Notes: generated by a model from the sequence alone, not told the origin. Shown: positions 41,612-51,743, counted from the stretch's first letter. The stretch: DNA of 64,000 nt from Hymenobacter chitinivorans DSM 11115 (GCF_002797555.1 NZ_PGFA01000001.1:124001-188000), one strand, 5' to 3'. Program-made: numbers and translations.

Positions 41612-43546
41612 ATGATAAACAATATGCTAAAGGTCTCGCTGCTATTGGCAATGGTCGCCGCGCAGCCAGCCGTTGCCCAGGTGCGCCTACCCAAGCTCGT
41701 CAGCGACGGGATGGTTCTGCAGCGCGACGCGCCCGTGGCGGTGTGGGGCTGGGCCAAGCCCGGTGAAAAAGTAACCGTGACGCTGGCTGGCAAAACGGCC
41801 ACCACCACCACCGGCCCCGACGGCAAGTGGCGCACCAGCCTGGCGCAGCTGAAAGCCGGCGGCCCCTACGAAATGGCCGTGGCGGGCACCAACCGGATTA
41901 CAATCAAAGACGTGCTCATTGGGGACGTGTGGGTGTGCTCGGGGCAGTCGAACATGGAAACGCCCATGTCCCGGCTGCGCGACAAATACCCCGACGTCGT
42001 GGCCCAGGCCAATAACCCGATGATTCGGCAATTCAACGTCGATTTGCGCTACGCCTTCAACGGGCCGAAAGCCGATGTGGCGGGTGGTAAGTGGGTAACG
42101 ACGACACCGCAAAATGTGCTGGCTTTCAGCGGCGTTGGGTACTTTTTTGCCAAGACGCTCTTCGACAAATACCATGTGCCCATCGGTCTTATCAAGTCGG
42201 CCGTGGGCGGGTCGCCGGCCGAGGCCTGGTTGAGCGCCGAGGCCCTGAAGGCTTTCCCGCATTACCAGCAGGCTGCCGAGAAAGTAAAGGACAGCACCTA
42301 CGTGGCCAGCACCATTGCCCAAGGCCAGGCTGCCTCCCGGGCCTGGTACACCAATCTGCGGCAGCAAGACCAGGGCCATGCCAAAGGCTCGACGCCCTGG
42401 TATGCCCCGGCCTACAACGCCACGGATTGGAAAACCATGAAAATACCGGGCTATTGGGCCGACCAAGGCCTGGGGCCGGTGAATGGAGTGGTCTGGTTTC
42501 GCAAGGAAGTGGACGTGCCGGCCAGCATGGTGGGCAAGCCCGCCCGGCTGGAGCTGGGCACCATCGTCGACAGTGACTCGGTGTATATCAACGGGCAATT
42601 TGCCGGCACCACTGGCTACCAGTACCCGCCGCGCAAATACGACCTGCCCGCCGCGCTGCTCAAGCCCGGCCGCAACGTGCTGGTAATACGCGTCATCAAC
42701 AACGGCGGGCGCGGCGGCTTCACGCTCGACAAGCAGTACCGGCTTACGGCAGGTGGCGAAACGCTGGATTTGCGCGGCGACTGGCAGTATAAGCTAGGGG
42801 CTGCTACGCCACCGGCTCCGGGCTCTATTTCCTTTCAAAACCAGCCCGGCGGCTTGTATAACGGCATGATAGCGCCGTTGCTGCCCTATGCCATCAAAGG
42901 CGTACTGTGGTACCAGGGCGAATCCAACACCGCTAAGCCCGAGGAATACCAGCCCTTGCTCACGGCCCTGATTACGGATTGGCGTACCCATTGGCAACAG
43001 CCCACCTTGCCTTTCCTATACGTCCAGCTGCCCAACTTCATGGCCGTTAAAGACCAGCCCACGGAAAGCAACTGGGCGGCCGTGCGCGACGGGCAGCGCC
43101 GCACCCTGGCCGTGCCCCACACCGGCATGGCGGTGGCCCTGGACCTGGGCGAGTGGAACGACATTCACCCGCTCAACAAGGAAGACGTGGGCAAGCGCCT
43201 GGCTTTGGCGGCTCAGAAAGTAGCGTACGGTGACAAGAAGGTAGTAGCCTCGGGTCCGTTGTACCAAAGCATGCAGGTAGCGGGCAACAAGGCGACGCTC
43301 AGCTTTACCAGCACCGGCAGCGGGTTGGTAGCCAAAGACGGCAAGCCCCTGCGCTACTTCGCCATTGCGGGCCCCGATAAGAAGTTTGTCTGGGCCCAGG
43401 CCAAAATTGAAGGCAACAAAGTAGTCGTCTGGAATGACCAGGTGCCCAACCCCGTGGCCGTGCGCTACGCCTGGGCCGACAACCCGGAAGGTGCCAACCT
43501 CAGCAACAAGGAAGGCCTGCCCGCCTCGTCATTTCAAACGCAGTAG
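41612..43546 (+). CDS. Sialate O-acetylesterase-type carbohydrate esterase (probable xylan acetylesterase)
   Basis: A 644-residue secreted protein. The ATG at 41612 is used, with 41624 as an alternative. A signal peptide runs to about PAVAQ. The SGNH/SASA (PF03629) domain has the nucleophile Ser in CSGQSNME (about 113) and the catalytic Asp-His in WNDIHPLN (about 515). An insert with WFRKEVDVP and VYINGQFAGTTGYQYPPRKY (about 290-350) resembles a GH2-type jelly-roll domain. Members remove O-acetyl groups from sugars. Sialic acid genes are absent and xylan genes abound, so acetylxylan is the likelier target. Confidence 0.85.
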   Translation: MINNMLKVSLLLAMVAAQPAVAQVRLPKLVSDGMVLQRDAPVAVWGWAKPGEKVTVTLAGKTATTTTGPDGKWRTSLAQLKAGGPYEMAVAGTNRITIKDVLIGDVWVCSGQSNMETPMSRLRDKYPDVVAQANNPMIRQFNVDLRYAFNGPKADVAGGKWVTTTPQNVLAFSGVGYFFAKTLFDKYHVPIGLIKSAVGGSPAEAWLSAEALKAFPHYQQAAEKVKDSTYVASTIAQGQAASRAWYTNLRQQDQGHAKGSTPWYAPAYNATDWKTMKIPGYWADQGLGPVNGVVWFRKEVDVPASMVGKPARLELGTIVDSDSVYINGQFAGTTGYQYPPRKYDLPAALLKPGRNVLVIRVINNGGRGGFTLDKQYRLTAGGETLDLRGDWQYKLGAATPPAPGSISFQNQPGGLYNGMIAPLLPYAIKGVLWYQGESNTAKPEEYQPLLTALITDWRTHWQQPTLPFLYVQLPNFMAVKDQPTESNWAAVRDGQRRTLAVPHTGMAVALDLGEWNDIHPLNKEDVGKRLALAAQKVAYGDKKVVASGPLYQSMQVAGNKATLSFTSTGSGLVAKDGKPLRYFAIAGPDKKFVWAQAKIEGNKVVVWNDQVPNPVAVRYAWADNPEGANLSNKEGLPASSFQTQ

Positions 43547-43589
43547 GGGCGCGCTGCCCCGCTACTTCCTCTTACCGCAACCACTGCGC

Positions 43590-46307
43590 ATGAAGAACTC
43601 TGTAATAACCCTGGGTCTGGCCTTGCTGATGGGCTGCGCCGCCAGTCAGCGCCAGCCCGGCACGACCAGCGCGGCTGCGGCCCCAACCGCTACGCCCGAA
43701 ACTGCCGCCGCGCCCACCAATCCGGCCGAACTGCCGTTTCGCAACCCGGATTTGCCCATCGACCAGCGCGTAGCTGACCTGGTAGGCCGGCTGACGTTGC
43801 CCGAAAAAGTGTCGCAGATGCTCAACGCGTCCCCGGCCATCGACCGGCTCGGCATTCCGGCCTACAACTGGTGGAACGAAGCCCTGCACGGCGTAGCCCG
43901 GACCAGTATGAAAACGACGGTCTTTCCGCAGGCCATTGGCTTGGCCGCCACCTTCGACCAGGACGCTATGCTGCGCATGGCCACCATTACCTCCGACGAA
44001 GCCCGGGCCGTGCACCACGAGTACGCCCGCCGCGGCGAGCGGGGCATTTACCAGGGCCTCACGTTCTGGACGCCCAACATCAACATCTTCCGCGACCCAC
44101 GCTGGGGGCGGGGCCAGGAAACCTACGGCGAAGACCCGTACCTGACCGGGCAGATGGGGCAGGCCCTGGTCAAAGGCTTCCAGGGCGACGACCCGAAGTA
44201 CCTCAAGATTACGGCCTGCGCCAAGCACTTTGCCGTGCACAGCGGCCCCGAACCGTCGCGCCACGAATTCAACGCCCAGATCGGCGACTACGACCTCTGG
44301 GACACCTATTTGCCCGCTTTCCGGGACCTGATTGTGGACGCTAAGGTGGCGGGCGTGATGTGCGCCTACAACGCCTACGCCGGCCAGCCCTGCTGCGGCA
44401 GTGACAAGCTGATGAACGAAATCCTCTACGACAAGTGGAAGTTCCAGGGCTACGTCACCTCCGACTGCGACGGGCTCAACGACTTCTGGCAGCACCACAA
44501 AACCGACCCCGACGCGGCTACGGCCGCCGCCAACGCCGTGCTCCACGGCACCGACCTGGAGTGCGCCACCGGCAAGCTGTTTACCTACAATTCCCTGCTC
44601 GAATCGGTGCAGAAGGGCCTGATAACCGAAAAGCAGCTCGACGTGTCGGTGCAGCGGCTCTACAAAATCCGGTTTCAGCTGGGCATGTTCGACCCCGTCG
44701 AGCGGGTGAAATATGCCCAGATTCCGCTGAGCGTGGTGGAAAGTGCTCCGCACCAGGCCCACGCCCTGCGCATGGCCCGGGAGTCGGTGGTGCTGCTCAA
44801 GAACGAGCGCAACACGCTGCCGCTGCGCAAGAATCTGCGCAAAATCGTGGTGCTGGGTCCCAACGCCGATAACGAAACCGCCCAGCTCGGCAACTACAAC
44901 GGCTTCCCGACCACCAACGTGACGCCCCTGGAAGGCATCCGGACCAAGGTGGGCCCCGGCACTCAGGTGACCTACATCCAGGGCGTGGACTACGCCAGCA
45001 ACATCGTTTACGAAAGCTTCGATGTCAACTCCCGGCTGGCTTACGACGGCAAGCCGGGCTTTAAGGCGGAGTATTTCAAGGGTACCGATCTGGAAGGCGC
45101 GCCGGTAGCCACTCAGCAGGAAGCTGGCCTCGACCGGTACCTGGCCAACGTGAAACAGGAAATTGTGCCCGGCTTGCTCTCAGAGAATATTTCGGCCCGC
45201 TACCAGACTACGTTTACCCCGCAGAAAACCGAGGAAATGGCCTTCCAGCTCACCGGCGACGACGGCTACCGGCTGTTTGTCAACGATAAGCTGGTGCTCG
45301 ACAACTGGAAAAGCCGGGGCGTTTCGACCACCCAGCACATCATGAAAGTAACGGCCGGCCAGCCCCTGAACCTCAAGCTGGAGTACTTCCAAACTGACCG
45401 CCGCACCATTCTTAAGTTTACCGGTGCCCACGTGGTGCCGATGAATGCGCAGAGCATCCGGGCCCAGGTGAAGGATGCCGACGCCGTTGTTTTTGTGGGC
45501 GGTATTTCGCCCCGGCTCGAAGGCGAGGAAATGAAGGTGAACGTGGAAGGCTTCAGCGGCGGCGACCGGACCAGCATTGCCCTGCCCAAGGTGCAAACCG
45601 AGCTAATGAAAGTGCTGCACGCCACGGGCAAGCCAGTGGTGTTCGTGATGCTAACCGGCAGCGCCATCGGCTGCCCCTGGGAAGCCCGCAACCTGCCGGC
45701 CATTGTCAACAGCTGGTACGGCGGGCAGGCCACTGGGACGGCCCTAGCCGACGTGCTCTTCGGCGACTACAACCCCGCCGGCCGCCTCCCCGTCACGTTC
45801 TACGAGTCGGAAAGCCAGCTGCCGCCCTTCGACAGCTACGACATGCAGGGCCGCACTTACCGCTACTTCCAGGGTACGCCTTTGTTCCCGTTCGGCCACG
45901 GCCTGAGCTACACCACCTTCCGATATTCGAACCTCAAAGTGCCCGCTACGGCCGCCACCGGCCAGCCCGTTACCGTTAGTGTGGACGTACAAAACACCGG
46001 CAAGCAAGCCGGCGACGAAGTAGTTCAGCTCTACGTGCGCCACTCAGGTGCGCAGGGCCGTGTAGCGTTGCACGCCCTGCAAGGCTTCCGCCGCGTACCG
46101 CTGCAAGTGGGGGAGAAGCAGACCGTGCAGTTCACCCTCACGCCCCGGCAGCTTTCGGTGCTCAACGCGCAGGGGCAGCGCGCCCAGCTGCCCGGCACCG
46201 TTCAGCTCTTCGCAGGCGGCGGGCAGCCCCTGAAGCCGGCCGTAGCCCGGAAAAGCGTGGCGCAGGCTTCGCTGCAACTCACCGGCAATCCGGTAAGCAT
46301 TGATTAA
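43590..46307 (+). CDS. GH3 beta-xylosidase-like lipoprotein with PA14 insert
   Basis: A 905-residue protein. The ATG at 43590 is chosen because it begins a lipoprotein signal (LALLMGCAAS, Cys16), while the longer frame reaches into the preceding gene. The GH3 barrel (about 50-370) carries YNWWNEALHG, DPRWGRGQETYGEDP and nucleophile D292 in TSDCDG, the pattern of beta-xylosidases. A PA14 domain (about 488-615) interrupts the alpha/beta sandwich, and a fibronectin III end follows. Surface-anchored release of xylose from xylo-oligosaccharides is the inferred role. It begins 43 bp after the esterase. Confidence 0.93.
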   Translation: MKNSVITLGLALLMGCAASQRQPGTTSAAAAPTATPETAAAPTNPAELPFRNPDLPIDQRVADLVGRLTLPEKVSQMLNASPAIDRLGIPAYNWWNEALHGVARTSMKTTVFPQAIGLAATFDQDAMLRMATITSDEARAVHHEYARRGERGIYQGLTFWTPNINIFRDPRWGRGQETYGEDPYLTGQMGQALVKGFQGDDPKYLKITACAKHFAVHSGPEPSRHEFNAQIGDYDLWDTYLPAFRDLIVDAKVAGVMCAYNAYAGQPCCGSDKLMNEILYDKWKFQGYVTSDCDGLNDFWQHHKTDPDAATAAANAVLHGTDLECATGKLFTYNSLLESVQKGLITEKQLDVSVQRLYKIRFQLGMFDPVERVKYAQIPLSVVESAPHQAHALRMARESVVLLKNERNTLPLRKNLRKIVVLGPNADNETAQLGNYNGFPTTNVTPLEGIRTKVGPGTQVTYIQGVDYASNIVYESFDVNSRLAYDGKPGFKAEYFKGTDLEGAPVATQQEAGLDRYLANVKQEIVPGLLSENISARYQTTFTPQKTEEMAFQLTGDDGYRLFVNDKLVLDNWKSRGVSTTQHIMKVTAGQPLNLKLEYFQTDRRTILKFTGAHVVPMNAQSIRAQVKDADAVVFVGGISPRLEGEEMKVNVEGFSGGDRTSIALPKVQTELMKVLHATGKPVVFVMLTGSAIGCPWEARNLPAIVNSWYGGQATGTALADVLFGDYNPAGRLPVTFYESESQLPPFDSYDMQGRTYRYFQGTPLFPFGHGLSYTTFRYSNLKVPATAATGQPVTVSVDVQNTGKQAGDEVVQLYVRHSGAQGRVALHALQGFRRVPLQVGEKQTVQFTLTPRQLSVLNAQGQRAQLPGTVQLFAGGGQPLKPAVARKSVAQASLQLTGNPVSID

Positions 46308-46341
46308 CTAGCAGCTCCGAGCTGGAATTAGGCTTAAGCGC

Positions 46342-46373
46342 AAAAAAGCCGGTTCGTTGGAACCGGCTTTTTT
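46342..46373. terminator. Bidirectional terminator between GH3 and SDR
   Basis: A perfect 14-bp stem, AAAAAAGCCGGTTC with GAACCGGCTTTTTT, and loop GTTG. T runs in both directions serve the convergent GH3 (plus) and SDR (minus) genes. Confidence 0.93.
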
Positions 46374-46395
46374 GTTGAGCAGCTACGGGTGGTGC

Positions 46396-47154
46396 TTACA
46401 GCTGGGCCGCGCCGCCGTCCACAAATAGCTCGGTGCCCGTCACGAAGCTGCTGTCGTCGGAAGCCAAGAACACCAGGGCTTTGGCCACCTCATCGGGGGA
46501 GCCCAGGCGGCCCAGGGGCACGGTGGTAGCCAGGTAGGCTTTGATTTGCTCGGCCTGGGTTTCATCGGCTCCCAGGCTGCTCAGGCCGGGTGTGTCGATA
46601 GGGCCGGGGCTGATGGCATTAACCCGGATTTTGCGGTCTTTCAAGTCGGCCGTCCAGGTGCGGGCAAAGGAGCGCACGGCGGCTTTGGAGGCGCTATACA
46701 CGCTGAAGTTCGCATCGCCTCCGGAGGCGGCCGTAGAGGCCATCAGAATAACCGAAGACCCGTCGCGCAGCAGGGGCAGGGCCTTTTGCACCGTAAACAG
46801 GGTGGCTTTGACGTTACGGTCGAAAGTCAGGGCGTAGTGCTCTTCGGTGATACCGCCTAGGGGCGCAAATTCGCCGCCGCCGGCATTGGTGAACAACACG
46901 TCGAGGTGACCTTTCTCGGCCTGAATGGTGGCAAATAGCGCGTCGAGGTCAGTCTGGCTGGTTACGTCGCTGCGGATGCCGCGGGCGTTGGAACCCAACT
47001 GCTGCACGGCTGCGTCGAGCTCGGCCTGCCGCCGGCCGGTGATATACACAAAGGCGCCTTCGGCGATGAAGCGCCGGGCCGCGCCCAGCCCAATGCCCGT
47101 GGTACCGCCCGTAATGAGGGCTACTTTGTCCGCTAATTTTAAGGAAGTGCTCAT
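46396..47154 (-). CDS. SDR-family oxidoreductase
   Basis: A 252-residue protein from the ATG at 47154, which gives the normal SDR start (KLADKVALITGGTTGIG). An ATG at 47253 would add 33 unrelated residues. The cofactor motif TGGTTGIG and the catalytic Ser (MASTAASGG) and YSASK are present. It matches broad-specificity SDRs, for example of quinone or aldehyde type. It is flanked by a Crp/Fnr-type gene on the same strand, with two exact FNR-like boxes between them. No link to xylan is evident, and the substrate is unknown. Confidence 0.88.
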   Translation of the reverse strand: MSTSLKLADKVALITGGTTGIGLGAARRFIAEGAFVYITGRRQAELDAAVQQLGSNARGIRSDVTSQTDLDALFATIQAEKGHLDVLFTNAGGGEFAPLGGITEEHYALTFDRNVKATLFTVQKALPLLRDGSSVILMASTAASGGDANFSVYSASKAAVRSFARTWTADLKDRKIRVNAISPGPIDTPGLSSLGADETQAEQIKAYLATTVPLGRLGSPDEVAKALVFLASDDSSFVTGTELFVDGGAAQL

Positions 47155-47283
47155 CTGAATGAGAAATGGAATGGAGTACAACGTGTGCCCGGCGAGTTTC
47201 GCCCGGTTTGCCAAGGAAAAGCTACCCGAGTGGTAGTCCTCCGTCGACAGCACAAAGGTTGCTTGCCGTGGCCTCCGTCTCCA

Positions 47284-47320
47284 TTGATATTTATCAAAAA
47301 AGCACCTTGATAAATATCAA
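47284..47320. promoter_or_regulatory. Tandem FNR-like boxes upstream of the SDR
   Basis: TTGATATTTATCAA at 47284-47297 and TTGATAAATATCAA at 47307-47320, each an exact TTGAT-N4-ATCAA site. Their centres are 23 bp apart, and the second is the reverse complement of the first. They lie 130-166 bp before the SDR start in an otherwise featureless gap of about 300 bp. Confidence 0.8.
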
Positions 47321-47451
47321 GACCTTGGTATTAAGTTGCTGTTTATCATTCAAATAACTTCAATAAAGACCTGTTCTGGCCCTGTTGTAGCGCGCCTGGC
47401 GCTGCCCGCAATGCACCCTTCAACCGGCGGCCCGGGTGGTTGAGCTTCGGC

Positions 47452-48024
47452 CTAAACGAGGTTGCGGCGGATGCGGCTCAGGGTTTCGGTGGTCATGCCC
47501 AGGTAGGAGGCCACCATGTGCTGGGGAATGCGGCGGGCAAACTCCGGAAAGTCCTGCAGAAAGGCCCGGTACTTTTCTTCGGCAGAGGAGCTGATAACGG
47601 TGTGAATCCGGCTTTGCTGGGCCAAAAAGCTGCGGTGCAGAATAGCGTTAACCAACTCGTGCAGGGCCGGAATTATCTGGCGCAGGTGCTCAAAATTCTC
47701 CTTCTTGATAAGCAGCACCACTGAATCTTCGATGGCGTCGATGTTAAAGCGCGAAGGCTGACCGGATGCCAGGCTTTGCAGGTCGCCAGTCCACCAGTTT
47801 TCCACGGCGAAACCCAGCACGTGCTCAACTCCCTTCGCGTCGACGCTGTAGATGCGCATGCAGCCCTTGGCTACGAAGGCGTTATAGGTCCATACGTCGC
47901 CCTCTTGCAGCAGAAACTGGCGTTTGCGCAGCTTTTTGATAGTCGTTACGGCCTGAATCTGCTCCAGTTCCTCCGCCGTAAAGGCGGCCTTGCTCCGCAG
48001 ATATTTCTCGAATACATCAAACAT
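47452..48024 (-). CDS. Crp/Fnr-family transcriptional regulator
   Basis: A 190-residue protein. The ATG at 48024 gives the usual Bacteroidota start (MFDVFEKYL); a frame open to 48255 adds 77 unrelated residues. A cyclic-nucleotide-type beta-roll occupies about 20-110 and a C-terminal HTH about 155-190, with recognition helix TTETLSRIRRN. That helix has the E-x2-S-R pattern by which Fnr reads TTGAT. The only cysteine seen is in KGCMR, so an oxygen-sensing iron-sulphur cluster is unlikely. It probably controls the adjacent SDR through the boxes at 47284-47320. Confidence 0.88.
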   Translation of the reverse strand: MFDVFEKYLRSKAAFTAEELEQIQAVTTIKKLRKRQFLLQEGDVWTYNAFVAKGCMRIYSVDAKGVEHVLGFAVENWWTGDLQSLASGQPSRFNIDAIEDSVVLLIKKENFEHLRQIIPALHELVNAILHRSFLAQQSRIHTVISSSAEEKYRAFLQDFPEFARRIPQHMVASYLGMTTETLSRIRRNLV

Positions 48025-48256
48025 AAGTCGGGCAGGTAGAATGCCACGCAAAGGAAAGGCCTTTTGGCAGGATCTAACCAACGCCGGCGCCGAAGCCCAG
48101 GACCCATCCCAACTCGTCGGGGCGCCAGCCGCAGCCGGGCAGGTTGAGCTTGGGCTGGGCAGCAGGAAAAAGCACGGCAAAGACCTGCAGTTGGCTTTCA
48201 TTATTCGGAGAATAAGCGCGGGATATTTCCTGAAAAATAATTTTGACCCATTCACC

Positions 48257-48288
48257 TACCGAAACCGTTTCCGGAAACGGTTTCGGTA
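48257..48288. promoter_or_regulatory. 32-bp perfect palindromic operator upstream of xylB
   Basis: Arms TACCGAAACCGTTTCC and its exact complement meet at CCGG (48271-48274). Relative to the uxuA2 site each arm has two changes (positions 3 and 9), and both are mirrored on the other arm, so symmetry is kept. It lies 223 bp before xylB in the 487-bp space between the Crp/Fnr gene and xylB. Confidence 0.85.
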
Positions 48289-48327
48289 TTTTATATTCGA
48301 AATTAGCCTCCAAATGAGGTTTTTAGA

Positions 48328-48360
48328 TTGGCTTTCCTACCCTTGACCTATCTATCTTCG
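48328..48360 (+). promoter_or_regulatory. Putative promoter of the xylB-xylA unit
   Basis: TTG at 48328-48330 and TATCTTCG at 48353-48360 with a 22-bp spacer, the same geometry as at 31708-31740. The implied leader to the xylB ATG is about 145 nt; no other gene is seen in this space. Confidence 0.6.
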
Positions 48361-48511
48361 AACAACAAGTCCGGTAGATAGGTCGGACGCCGCCCTGAGT
48401 ACTGCCCCCGGCAAGCCAGTCGCCAACGACGCTTGCGCCTGCCTTTTCCTCCATAAAATTCCCACCCGGTTCAGCAGCTTCCCAGGAGCAGTGCTGGCCG
48501 TACCCAACCCC

Positions 48512-50035
48512 ATGAAATACCTCCTCGGCTACGACATCGGCAGCTCGTCCATCAAGGCCTCGCTGCTCAACATCGCAACGGGCCGGTGTGTGGCCTCGGT
48601 CACCTCGCCGAAGAAGGAGATGGAAATAACCGCCCTGCAGCCCGACTGGGCCGAGCAGCGCCCCGAGCGGTGGTGGCAGGAAGTTGTCAACGCCACCCTG
48701 CAGCTCCGTGCCGACCACGACTTCGATACGGCCCTGATTGCCGGCATCGGCATCACCTACCAAATGCACGGCCTCGTGCTCGTCGATAAAGACGGCGAGG
48801 TGCTGCGCCCCGCCATTATCTGGTGCGACAGCCGCGCCGTGGACTACGGCAACCAGGCGTTTCAGGACCTGGGCCAGCAGTATTGCCTCGACAACTTTCT
48901 CAACTCGCCCGGCAACTTCACGGCTTCCAAGCTGAAGTGGGTGCGCGAAAACGAGCCCGCCATCTACGAGCGGATTCACAAAATCCAGCTCCCCGGCGAC
49001 TACATTGCCTTCAAGCTCACCGGCCAGCTCCAGACCACGGTGTCGGGCTTGTCGGAAGGCGTGTTCTGGAATTTCAAGCAGCAGGCCATTGCTCAGGAGC
49101 TGCTCGACTATTACGGCATCAGTTCTGCCCTGCTGCCCGAGGTAGTCGACACCTTCTCGGTGCAGGGCCAGCTCACGCCCGAAGCGGCCCGGGAGCTGGG
49201 CCTTACGGCCGGTACGCCCATCAGCTACCGGGCCGGCGACCAGCCCAACAACGCCTTTTCGCTGAATGTGCTGCAGGCCGGCGAAATAGCTGCCACGGCC
49301 GGCACCAGCGGCGTGGTTTACGGCATCAACGAAACCATGACGTCGGATTCCCGCTCCCGGGTCAACTCCTTTGTGCACGTCAACAGCACGCCGGAGCAGC
49401 CCAAAAACGGCGTGCTGATGTGCATGAACGGCACCGGCATTCTGAATAGTTGGCTGCGCAAAGTCCTCGGCGACATCAGCTACGAGGACATGAACCAGCT
49501 GGCCGCCCAAGCGCCGGTCGGCTCCGACGGCCTCACGTTCCTGCCCTTCGGCAACGGGGCCGAGCGAATCCTGGAAAACCGCCAGCTCGAAGCCGAATTG
49601 CGGGGCCTCAACTTCAACCAGCACGGCCGCGTGCACGTGGCCCGCGCCGCCCAGGAAGGCATCGTCTTCGCCCTCAACTACGGTGTGGACATCATGCGCC
49701 AGTCTGGGGTGCAGGTGCGCAAAGTGCGGGCCGGCAACGCCAACATGTTTTTGAGCCCGATTTTCCGCGAGGCCTTCGTCAATAGCGCCGGCGTGGAGCT
49801 GGAGCTGCTCAACACCGACGCGGCCCAGGGCGCGGCCCGCGGCGCGGGCGTCGGGGCCGGTATTTACGCCAGCACCAACGAAGCTTTCAATGGCCTGGAG
49901 CGGATTCTGACCCTGGAGCCCACTGCCGAATTGCAGGAGCAATATCAGGCTGCCTACACCCGCTGGCAGTCCATTCTCAATCAAATCGTACCCTTACCAA
50001 CCACCCCTCGGCATGTCATCCAACACGCTTTCTAA
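48512..50035 (+). CDS. xylB: Xylulokinase
   Basis: A 507-residue FGGY-family kinase from the ATG at 48512 ([15 protein letters not shown]); the ATG at 48491 adds seven residues. It phosphorylates D-xylulose with ATP. The N-terminal phosphate loop DIGSSSIK, the sugar-contact block [10 protein letters not shown] and the C-terminal ATP region with [14 protein letters not shown] fit XylB, and the protein has full length. Its last 23 bases overlap the start of xylA, so the two are coupled. It carries the shared operator-promoter module upstream. Confidence 0.95.
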   Translation: MKYLLGYDIGSSSIKASLLNIATGRCVASVTSPKKEMEITALQPDWAEQRPERWWQEVVNATLQLRADHDFDTALIAGIGITYQMHGLVLVDKDGEVLRPAIIWCDSRAVDYGNQAFQDLGQQYCLDNFLNSPGNFTASKLKWVRENEPAIYERIHKIQLPGDYIAFKLTGQLQTTVSGLSEGVFWNFKQQAIAQELLDYYGISSALLPEVVDTFSVQGQLTPEAARELGLTAGTPISYRAGDQPNNAFSLNVLQAGEIAATAGTSGVVYGINETMTSDSRSRVNSFVHVNSTPEQPKNGVLMCMNGTGILNSWLRKVLGDISYEDMNQLAAQAPVGSDGLTFLPFGNGAERILENRQLEAELRGLNFNQHGRVHVARAAQEGIVFALNYGVDIMRQSGVQVRKVRAGNANMFLSPIFREAFVNSAGVELELLNTDAAQGAARGAGVGAGIYASTNEAFNGLERILTLEPTAELQEQYQAAYTRWQSILNQIVPLPTTPRHVIQHAF

Positions 50036-51344
50036 AACCGAGTATTTCACCGGCATCGACACCATCCGCTTCGAAGGACGCGAGTCGGACAACCCGTTGG
50101 CCTTTAAGTGGTACGACGAAAACCGCATTGTCGCCGGCAAAACCATGAAGGAGCACCTGCGCTTCGCGGTTTCCTACTGGCACACCTTCACCGGCACCGG
50201 CGGTGACCCATTCGGCCCCGGCACCAAGCAATTCGCCTGGGATGCCCACCACGAAGCCATTGGCCGCGCCAAAGACAAAATGGACGCCGCCTTCGAGTTC
50301 TTCACCAAGCTCGGCACGCCCTACTACTGCTTCCACGACATCGACTTGGTGGACGAAGGCAACTCCCTGGCCGAGTACGAACGGAACCTGGCCGCCATTG
50401 TCGACTACGCCAAGGAGCACCAGCAGGCTAGCGGCGTAAAGCTGCTCTGGGGCACGGCCAACGTGTTTTCGAACCCGCGCTACATGAACGGCGCCAGCAC
50501 CAACCCCGACTTCCAGGTGGTAGCTCACGCCGCTACGCAGGTCAAAAATGCCATTGACGCCACCATTGCTCTGAACGGCGAAAACTACGTGTTCTGGGGT
50601 GGCCGGGAAGGCTACATGACCCTGCTCAACACCAACATGAAGCGCGAGCAGGAGCACATGGCCCGCTTCCTGACCATGGCCCGCGACTATGCCCGCCAGC
50701 AGGGCTTCACCGGCAAGTTCTTCATTGAGCCCAAGCCCGCCGAGCCCACCAAGCACCAGTACGACTTCGACGCGGCCACGGTAATCGGCTTTTTGAAGCA
50801 GCACGGTCTGGAAAATGACTTCATGCTCAACCTGGAAGTAAACCACGCCACGCTGGCCGGCCATACTTTCGAGCACGAATTACAAGTGGCGGCCGATGCC
50901 AACATGCTGGGCTCGATGGACGCCAACCGCGGCGACTACCAGAACGGCTGGGACACCGACCAGTTTCCCAACAACATCAACGAGCTGACCGAGTCGATGC
51001 TCATCATCCTCGAAGCGGGTGGTTTCAAGCACGGGGGCATCAACTTCGACGCCAAAACCCGCCGCAACTCCACCGACCTCGAAGACATCTTCATTGCCCA
51101 CATTGCCGGCATGGACACCTTCGCCCGCGCCCTCGTCACGGCCGATGCCATCCTGGAAAAGTCGGCCTACCGCAAGTTCCGGCAGGAGCGCTACGCCTCG
51201 TTTGATTCAGGTGCCGGCGCCGCCTTCGAGAAAGGCCAGCTGACGCTGGAAGACCTGCGCAAAATCGCCCACGAAACGGGTGAGCCCACGCCGAAAAGTG
51301 GTAAGCAGGAGTGGCTGGAAAGCATCATCAACCAGTACATCTAG
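50013..51344 (+). CDS. xylA: Xylose isomerase
   Basis: A 443-residue cytoplasmic TIM-barrel enzyme of the longer (class II) type, which interconverts D-xylose and D-xylulose using two divalent metals. The catalytic His108 and Asp111 lie in CFHDID. Metal and substrate motifs [36 protein letters not shown] and [10 protein letters not shown] are all present. The ATG at 50013 lies within xylB; no later in-frame ATG would keep the N-terminal [13 protein letters not shown] block. It supplies xylulose to XylB. Confidence 0.97.
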   Translation: MSSNTLSKTEYFTGIDTIRFEGRESDNPLAFKWYDENRIVAGKTMKEHLRFAVSYWHTFTGTGGDPFGPGTKQFAWDAHHEAIGRAKDKMDAAFEFFTKLGTPYYCFHDIDLVDEGNSLAEYERNLAAIVDYAKEHQQASGVKLLWGTANVFSNPRYMNGASTNPDFQVVAHAATQVKNAIDATIALNGENYVFWGGREGYMTLLNTNMKREQEHMARFLTMARDYARQQGFTGKFFIEPKPAEPTKHQYDFDAATVIGFLKQHGLENDFMLNLEVNHATLAGHTFEHELQVAADANMLGSMDANRGDYQNGWDTDQFPNNINELTESMLIILEAGGFKHGGINFDAKTRRNSTDLEDIFIAHIAGMDTFARALVTADAILEKSAYRKFRQERYASFDSGAGAAFEKGQLTLEDLRKIAHETGEPTPKSGKQEWLESIINQYI

Positions 51345-51743
51345 TATCAAAAAGGTGAGTGAGGAACGTTGGCCGGGCGGGTGCTGCAACGCCCACCGGC
51401 CAGCCGGACTCTCGCTCGTCAATCAGTTTTTACTGCGCGTCCGGGCCTAACACCCGACGAACAGAAGTGTGGGAGAGGAGGAAGCAGAAAGAGGCGTACC
51501 AGCGCGCAGTGCGAATCGAGGGAGAGCTTTTCGCATTGCGTTGGCGGCTACATCCGCCGGCTGGCACGCCTCACTGTTTGCTTTCTGACCCCACGCTCAG
51601 TTGCCTCAAAACCACTAGTGCGCACTGGCCTTACCGGAAAATATCGGGTAGGAAATCAGGGATTTATAGCAAAATAAACGGGCCCGGTGAAAGCCTAAAG
51701 AAGGAGTTTCCTCATCTTTGGAACGACTTCAAACAGAAACCCT
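51345..51743. other. Intergenic stretch before tal-pgi; possible promoter only
   Basis: About 400 bp with no credible gene. A CATCTTTG sequence (51713-51720) is one base from the -7 motif TAnnTTTG and lies 23 bp before the ATG. No 32-bp palindrome was found here, so the downstream gene may be expressed independently. Confidence 0.45.

Noticed and set aside
41612..43546. Sialic acid catabolism gene, as the family name implies
   Set aside because: No sialidase, sialate lyase or ManNAc gene is in the window, whereas xylan genes surround it.
43434..43589. A 52-residue N-terminal extension of the PA14 GH3
   Set aside because: It lies in the end of the esterase gene. The internal ATG at 43590 begins a clear lipoprotein signal.
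48323..49984. A 553-residue minus-strand frame opposite xylB
   Set aside because: It is an antisense by-product of GC-rich codons. The plus strand encodes a full xylulokinase. The same holds for the long antisense frames in other genes (for example 20092-21474 and 51753-53357).
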